A DNA stretch of 9,203 bases, taken from positions 1-9,203 of the forward strand of contig JAITKU010000176.1 of NCBI GenBank assembly GCA_031278255.1, written 5' to 3'. Below are positions 5,111 to 9,203 of this stretch, piece after piece. This stretch comes from Eubacteriales Family XIII. Incertae Sedis bacterium. Its GTDB lineage: Bacteria > Bacillota > Clostridia > Peptostreptococcales > Anaerovoracaceae. Positions within the stretch are counted from its first letter, which is position 1. Every line of letters begins with the position of its first letter. Under the pieces are notes generated by a model, which was given only the letters and a program-made list of their open reading frames with translations, was not told the DNA's origin and did no database searches. The position numbers and the translations under genes were made by a program.

Positions 5111-5875
5111 ATGCCGGATTGGAATGACCTGCTGCTTTTGCTCTTCGCCGCGTGCCGGATGTTCGGCGTGATCTTCATGAATCCCGTGTTCGGCAGACAG
5201 ACCCTGCCGAGCATCGCGAAGATCGGCTTGGCGCTCGGCGTCGCGCTGTTCTCGGTGCGGGAACTCGCGGGAACGGACCTTACGGACTACAGCGGGATCG
5301 ATATGATGCTCTCCATGATCAAGGAGTTTGCCGTGGGTTTCACGCTCGGATTCGTGATGACGATGTTCTTCGGCGTGTTTCACATAGGCGGACAGATCAT
5401 CGACTTCCAGATGGGCCTTGCGATGGCGACCATGTTTGACCCGACGAGCAATTCGCAGATCACCATTACGGGCAATCTGATCACGATATTTTACACGCTG
5501 CTGTTCTTCGTGACGAACAGCCACCTGAACCTCCTCGCGATCGCCGTGCATTCCTACAGGGTGGCGCCCCTCGGCCTTGAGGCCCTGAGCGGGGAGATCG
5601 GCATATATATCGTGGAACTCTTCGCCTATATACTGATTTACGCGGTGCAGCTGGCTCTGCCGTGGATCGTTACGATCATGGTGGTTGAGGTGGCGGTCGG
5701 AATTATGATGAAGGTGGTACCGAATATCAATGTATTCGTTGTCAATATACAGATGAAAGTCGTTTGCGGCCTCGTGATACTCGTCACCATCATTCCCGCG
5801 CTTGTCCGTTTCATGACGCAGACGAGCGGGGCCATGATGGAACGTTTGGAAGAGGCATTGACGCATTTGGTGTAA
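5111..5875 (+). CDS. fliR: Flagellar type III export gate protein FliR
   Basis: FliR is the single-copy core subunit that completes the FliP5-FliR1 export channel. The 254 residues are typical. The N-terminal region CRMFGVIFMNPVFGRQ with TLPSIAKIGLALG (15-43) matches the family. The signature GGQIIDFQMGLAMATMFDP (93-111) is intact and is followed by a Ser/Asn/Gln stretch and then further membrane helices to about residue 237. The C-terminal end (SGAMMERLEEALTHLV) is amphipathic. Start ATG 5111 comes four bases after the fliQ stop, with only ACGGG (about 5098-5102) as a weak ribosome site. Its TAA is followed with no gap by the ATG of flhB (TAAATG), so translation of the two is probably coupled. 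Confidence 0.96.
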   Translation: MPDWNDLLLLLFAACRMFGVIFMNPVFGRQTLPSIAKIGLALGVALFSVRELAGTDLTDYSGIDMMLSMIKEFAVGFTLGFVMTMFFGVFHIGGQIIDFQMGLAMATMFDPTSNSQITITGNLITIFYTLLFFVTNSHLNLLAIAVHSYRVAPLGLEALSGEIGIYIVELFAYILIYAVQLALPWIVTIMVVEVAVGIMMKVVPNINVFVVNIQMKVVCGLVILVTIIPALVRFMTQTSGAMMERLEEALTHLV

Positions 5876-6949
5876 ATGGCCGATACCAACAAAACAGAAA
5901 AAGCCACGGGCAAGAAGCGCAATGACGAACGCAAGAAAGGCAATGTATTCAAAAGCCGCGACGTGGTGAGCGTGCTTTCCCTGCTCCTGGGCTTCGTGCT
6001 GGTATCCGCGATGAGCGGGCACATATACGGACAAATGCGGGAATTGTACCTTTACATCATGGATTTCGCCGGTTCCGCGGAGGAACTCACGATCGCGCAG
6101 GCCGGCGTTTTGGCAAGGGAGATGGCTGTGACGGCGGCCGTTTCGGTCGCGCCCGTGCTGGTCGCGCTGTTCCTCGTGGCCGTGTTCGCGAACGCGCTGC
6201 AGACGAAGTTCCTGCTGGCCTGGACGCTTCTCAAACCCAAGTTCAGCCGCATGAATCCGATCTCGGGCATAAAGCGCATGTTTTTTTCGCTGAATGCGAT
6301 CGTCGAACTCCTGAAGAGCATCGTGAAGATCGCGGTGGTATTCTTCTTGGTGTACGGCACGATCCGGAGCCTGATGGCCATGGCGCCGGACCTTTTGAAC
6401 ACCCGGCTTGACGAGGGACTCCTGTTCATGCGCGACGAGATCATGGATATGGTGTACATCGTGTGCCTGATCTTCGCGGCTGTCGCGGCGCTCGATTTCT
6501 TCTACCAGCGCTACGACTACGAGAAGAAGCTCCGCATGTCCAAGCAGGAGGTCAAGGACGAGTACAAGCAGACCGAGGGCGACCCGATGATCAAGGGCAA
6601 GCGGCGCGAGAAACAGCGCGAGATCAGCATGAGCCGCATGATGCAGCAGATCCCGCAGGCGGACGTGGTGGTGCGAAATCCGACCCACTTCGCGGTTGCG
6701 CTCAGATACGATATAGATAAGGACCCCGCGCCCGTCGTGTTGGCAAAGGGGCAGGACTATGTGGCCCTGCGCATCGTTTCCATCGCGGAGCGGCACGCGG
6801 TCTTGATGACGGAGAACCCATCCTTGGCGCGCAGTCTCTACGGGGCGGCGGAGGTGGGCGCCTACATACCGGCGGCTTTCTACCACGCGGTGGCGGAGGT
6901 CATGGCGTGGGTGTACGAGCAGCAGAAGCGCGATGTCCGAGAGGGCTGA
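5876..6949 (+). CDS. flhB: Flagellar export switch protein FlhB
   Basis: FlhB is the membrane protein that controls substrate switching from hook/rod to filament subunits. The 357 residues are the normal length. The N-terminus carries the family start KTEKATGKKRNDERKKGNVF (6-25). Four membrane segments follow near 30-48, 85-107, 143-165 and 188-210. A charged linker (KKLRMSKQEVKDEYKQTEGD, 217-236) leads to the cytoplasmic domain. The autocleavage motif N268-P269-T270-H271 is intact, so cleavage between N268 and P269 is expected. The C-terminal part continues with HFAVALRYD and ends in a short basic tail. It abuts fliR directly and has no good ribosome site of its own; flhA begins nine bases after its stop codon. 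Confidence 0.98.
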   Translation: MADTNKTEKATGKKRNDERKKGNVFKSRDVVSVLSLLLGFVLVSAMSGHIYGQMRELYLYIMDFAGSAEELTIAQAGVLAREMAVTAAVSVAPVLVALFLVAVFANALQTKFLLAWTLLKPKFSRMNPISGIKRMFFSLNAIVELLKSIVKIAVVFFLVYGTIRSLMAMAPDLLNTRLDEGLLFMRDEIMDMVYIVCLIFAAVAALDFFYQRYDYEKKLRMSKQEVKDEYKQTEGDPMIKGKRREKQREISMSRMMQQIPQADVVVRNPTHFAVALRYDIDKDPAPVVLAKGQDYVALRIVSIAERHAVLMTENPSLARSLYGAAEVGAYIPAAFYHAVAEVMAWVYEQQKRDVREG

Positions 6950-6958
6950 GGGCAAATT

Positions 6959-9031
6959 ATGAAAAGTGTACTGAACAATGTAATCGTGTTTTTCGTAATC
7001 GGGATTATCGCTCTGATCCTCATCCCGCTGCCCACTTTTGTGCTGGATTTCATGTTTATCGTCAGCATTGCGATCTCGCTTTTGATACTCACCATGACCA
7101 TGTACATCAACGGGCCGCTGGATTTTTCGATCTTCCCGTCGCTGTTGCTCATCACGACCATACTGCGCTTGGCGCTGAACATCTCCTCGACGCGGCTCAT
7201 ACTGTCGGAACAGGGGCAGGCCGGCAAGGTCATAGAGACCTTTGGGTCCTTTGTGCTGCGCGGCAACGCGATCGTCGGCTTCATCGTGTTCATGATCATC
7301 ATCACGGTGCAGTTCATCGTGATCACGAAAGGCGCCGAGCGCATCGCGGAGGTGTCCGCGCGCTTCACCTTGGACGCGATGCCGGGTAAGCAGATGGCCA
7401 TAGACGCGGATATGAACTCCGGCCTGATCACGGAGGACGAGGCGAAGCTGCGGCGCGAGAAGATCCAGAGGGAATCGGAGTTCTTCGGGGCCATGGACGG
7501 CGCGACAAAGCTGGTGAAAGGCGACGCCATAGCGGCTTTCATCATCGCTTTCATCAATCTGGTGGCGGGTTCCGTCATCGGCATGGTGCAGAGCGGCATG
7601 TCCTTTGCGGAGGTGCTGAACGTATACTCGATCGCCACCGTCGGAGACGGGCTTGTCAGCCAGCTGCCCGCGCTCATGATCTCGACGGCCACGGGCATGA
7701 TCGTCACGCGCTCCGCATCGGAGGGCAATCTGAACGAGGACGTGAAGCGCCAGTTTATGTCGCAGCCGCGCACGCTGGTGTTCGCCGGGATCGCGATCCT
7801 GTGCATGAACCTGATACCCGGCTCCCCGCACATCCAGATCAGCGCGATGGGTCTCTTGATCCTCATCATGGGTATCGTCCTCCTCCGCGCCCAAAGGAAA
7901 GAGACCGTCACGGCGGAGCGCTCCGAAATGCAGGAGTTGATAGAGGAGGAGGGCACGGAGGCCGATTACTACAGGAACATCGACAACGTGTACAACCTGC
8001 TCGGCGTCGAGCCCGTAGAGATGGAATTCGGGTATTCCCTGTTGCCCCTCGTGGACGAGGCCAGCGGGGGCGGCTTTATCGATCGCATCGTCATATTCCG
8101 CAAGCAGTTCGCGCTCGATATGGGCGTGGTGGTGCCGACGGTGCGGCTTCGCGACAACGGCCTGATCAATCCGAACCAGTATCTCGTGAAGATCAAGGGT
8201 GAGGAAGTCGCGCGCGGAGAGGTGCTGGTGGACTACTATCTGGCGCTCGACCCGGGCAACGCCGCCGGCGACATAGAGGGCATAGACACGATCGAGCCGG
8301 CCTACGAGATACCGGGCAAGTGGATCACCGAGAGCGAGCGGGAGATCGCGGAGGTCTACGGATACACGGTGATAGACGCGCTGTCCGTTATCGTGACGCA
8401 TATGTCCGAGGTGATCAAGCGCCACATCCACGAACTGATCAGCCGGCAGGATATCAACGTATTGCTCGACAACGTGAAGAAGAACAACGCGGCCATCGTG
8501 GACGATGTGATACCGAATATTATCAGTATATCCGATCTGCAGAAGATATTGATGAACCTGCTGCGCGAGGGGGTGCCGATCCGCGATATGGAGAGCATAC
8601 TCGAGTGCATAGGGGATCACGGGAATACGATCAAGGACACGGATATGCTGACGGAATACGTGCGGCAGAGGCTCAAGAGGACCATTACGCGGAAGTACAC
8701 GGACGGCGGCAGCATTAAGGTGCTGACGCTCGATCAGGGGATAGAGAACGATATACTGAATTCGGCGAAGCAGAGCGATCACGGCACCTATCTCGCGCTG
8801 GAGCCGCAGACGGTGCAGCAGATCGTGGAGGACGTGAACGCGCAGATCAACCGCGTGCAAGAGATCGTTCACCGGCCCGTGATCCTGACCTCGCCGATCG
8901 TGCGCATCTATTTCAAGCGCCTGATCGATCAATTTTTGCCGAACTTGACGGTATTGTCATTCAACGAGATCGATTCCAACATTCAGATACAGGCCATCGG
9001 GTTGATACAGGGAAATCGCGCCGCGACTTGA
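6959..9031 (+). CDS. flhA: Flagellar type III export gate protein FlhA
   Basis: FlhA is the large export-gate subunit. It forms a nonameric cytoplasmic ring that receives chaperone-substrate complexes and couples export to the proton gradient. The 690 residues are normal. The N-terminal half (about 1-325) has the membrane segments and the FHIPEP-family signature RLALNISSTRLILSEQGQAG (70-89). It continues with the conserved cytoplasmic loop DAMPGKQMAIDADMNSGLI (about 140-158) and GDGLVSQLPALMISTATGM. The C-terminal half (about 340-690) is the soluble receptor domain and includes DNGLINPNQYLVKIKG and the late block REGVPIRDMESILE. ATG 6959 is preceded by GAGGG (6948-6952), which overlaps the flhB stop codon, at six bases. 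It is the last export-gate gene before the sigma factor. Confidence 0.98.
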   Translation: MKSVLNNVIVFFVIGIIALILIPLPTFVLDFMFIVSIAISLLILTMTMYINGPLDFSIFPSLLLITTILRLALNISSTRLILSEQGQAGKVIETFGSFVLRGNAIVGFIVFMIIITVQFIVITKGAERIAEVSARFTLDAMPGKQMAIDADMNSGLITEDEAKLRREKIQRESEFFGAMDGATKLVKGDAIAAFIIAFINLVAGSVIGMVQSGMSFAEVLNVYSIATVGDGLVSQLPALMISTATGMIVTRSASEGNLNEDVKRQFMSQPRTLVFAGIAILCMNLIPGSPHIQISAMGLLILIMGIVLLRAQRKETVTAERSEMQELIEEEGTEADYYRNIDNVYNLLGVEPVEMEFGYSLLPLVDEASGGGFIDRIVIFRKQFALDMGVVVPTVRLRDNGLINPNQYLVKIKGEEVARGEVLVDYYLALDPGNAAGDIEGIDTIEPAYEIPGKWITESEREIAEVYGYTVIDALSVIVTHMSEVIKRHIHELISRQDINVLLDNVKKNNAAIVDDVIPNIISISDLQKILMNLLREGVPIRDMESILECIGDHGNTIKDTDMLTEYVRQRLKRTITRKYTDGGSIKVLTLDQGIENDILNSAKQSDHGTYLALEPQTVQQIVEDVNAQINRVQEIVHRPVILTSPIVRIYFKRLIDQFLPNLTVLSFNEIDSNIQIQAIGLIQGNRAAT

Positions 9032-9087
9032 CGCGGGCGATATCCAAAGGATTTGAGCGGTAGCACTACGGGGAAAGCGGGAGCGAT
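9032..9087 (+). other. Short spacer between flhA and the sigma factor gene
   Basis: These 56 bases contain no open reading frame, no hairpin with a T-run and no clear promoter. At the right end GGGAG (9079-9083) lies four bases before the ATG of the sigma gene and probably serves as its ribosome binding site. The sigma gene therefore looks like a member of the same transcript. Confidence 0.5.
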
Positions 9088-9203
9088 ATGGAGCCGGTCC
9101 AAACAGCGGAAGCCGACGACAAATACACAGAGCAGTGGAGGGAATACAAGGAGAGCGGCAGCGTCGAAGCCAGAAACGACATCGTGCTGGCCTATCTTGA
9201 TCT
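9088..9203 (+). CDS. FliA/SigD-type flagellar sigma factor, N-terminal fragment (3' truncated by window edge)
   Basis: Thirty-eight complete codons are visible. They read MEPVQTAEADDKYTEQW, then REYKESGSVEARNDIVLAYL and DL. The pattern W..Y...G...ARN.I...Y..L is the region just before and at the start of sigma region 2 in FliA/SigD/WhiG proteins (sigma-28 group), where it continues into ...YLPLV. The place directly after flhA also fits, because sigD/fliA commonly closes the flagellar operon in Gram-positive bacteria. If this is right, the product directs RNA polymerase to late flagellar and chemotaxis promoters and is held by the anti-sigma factor FlgM until hook completion. Only the first tenth or so of the protein is present, so another sigma-70 family member or an unrelated helical protein cannot be excluded. 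Confidence 0.72.
   Translation, partial: MEPVQTAEADDKYTEQWREYKESGSVEARNDIVLAYLD

Noticed and set aside
5084..8932. A 1,282-codon open frame on the minus strand opposite fliR, flhB and flhA
   Set aside because: It lines up codon for codon with three highly conserved sense genes and its translation is rich in His, Arg, Asp and Gln with no recognisable domain. It is a by-product of codon bias, not a giant antisense gene.

Overview
This window is a core piece of a flagellar/chemotaxis gene cluster from a Gram-positive bacterium, most likely a GC-rich member of the Clostridia or a related Bacillota lineage. The evidence for that placement is the use of FliY (a CheC-like phosphatase fused to a FliN/SpoA domain) in place of plain FliN, the presence of the small protein FlbD/SwrD, a cheY gene inside the flagellar operon, a FliP without a signal peptide, and the gene order itself, which resembles the Bacillus/Clostridium fla/che operon. 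By eye the DNA is GC-rich (about 60% where counted by hand), so it is not a typical low-GC Clostridium or Bacillus. The exact taxon cannot be read from the sequence.

Layout, all on the + strand: the 3' end of flgE (hook protein, 1-754); a 245-base non-coding gap holding GC-rich hairpins, a 15-bp inverted repeat and a sigma-70-like promoter; then a compact run flbD (1000-1197), fliM (1215-2240), fliY (2242-3357), cheY (3445-3807), fliO (3814-4167), fliP (4167-4823), fliQ (4837-5106), fliR (5111-5875), flhB (5876-6949), flhA (6959-9031), and the first 38 codons of a FliA/SigD-type sigma factor (from 9088). From fliO to flhA the genes overlap or lie within 13 bases of each other, so translational coupling is likely.

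How they work together: FliO, FliP, FliQ, FliR, FlhB and FlhA form the membrane export gate of the flagellar type III secretion system. FlgE is one of its substrates, and FlhB autocleavage at Asn-Pro-Thr-His switches export from hook to filament. FliM and FliY make the cytoplasmic C-ring switch. Phosphorylated CheY docks on the FliM N-terminus to change rotation, and the two intact phosphatase motifs of FliY can remove the phosphate. FlbD/SwrD acts on motor power in Bacillus subtilis. The sigma factor at the right edge would drive late flagellar and chemotaxis genes.

I see no mobile element, CRISPR array, tRNA, rRNA or evidently new system. The points worth a second look are a composition-shifted insertion of about 120 residues in the hook protein, a FliY that has lost the N-terminal CheY-P docking peptide and carries two five-proline runs, the structured flgE-flbD gap, and the locus order (no motAB or fliL after flbD; no flhF, flhG or che genes between flhA and the sigma gene).
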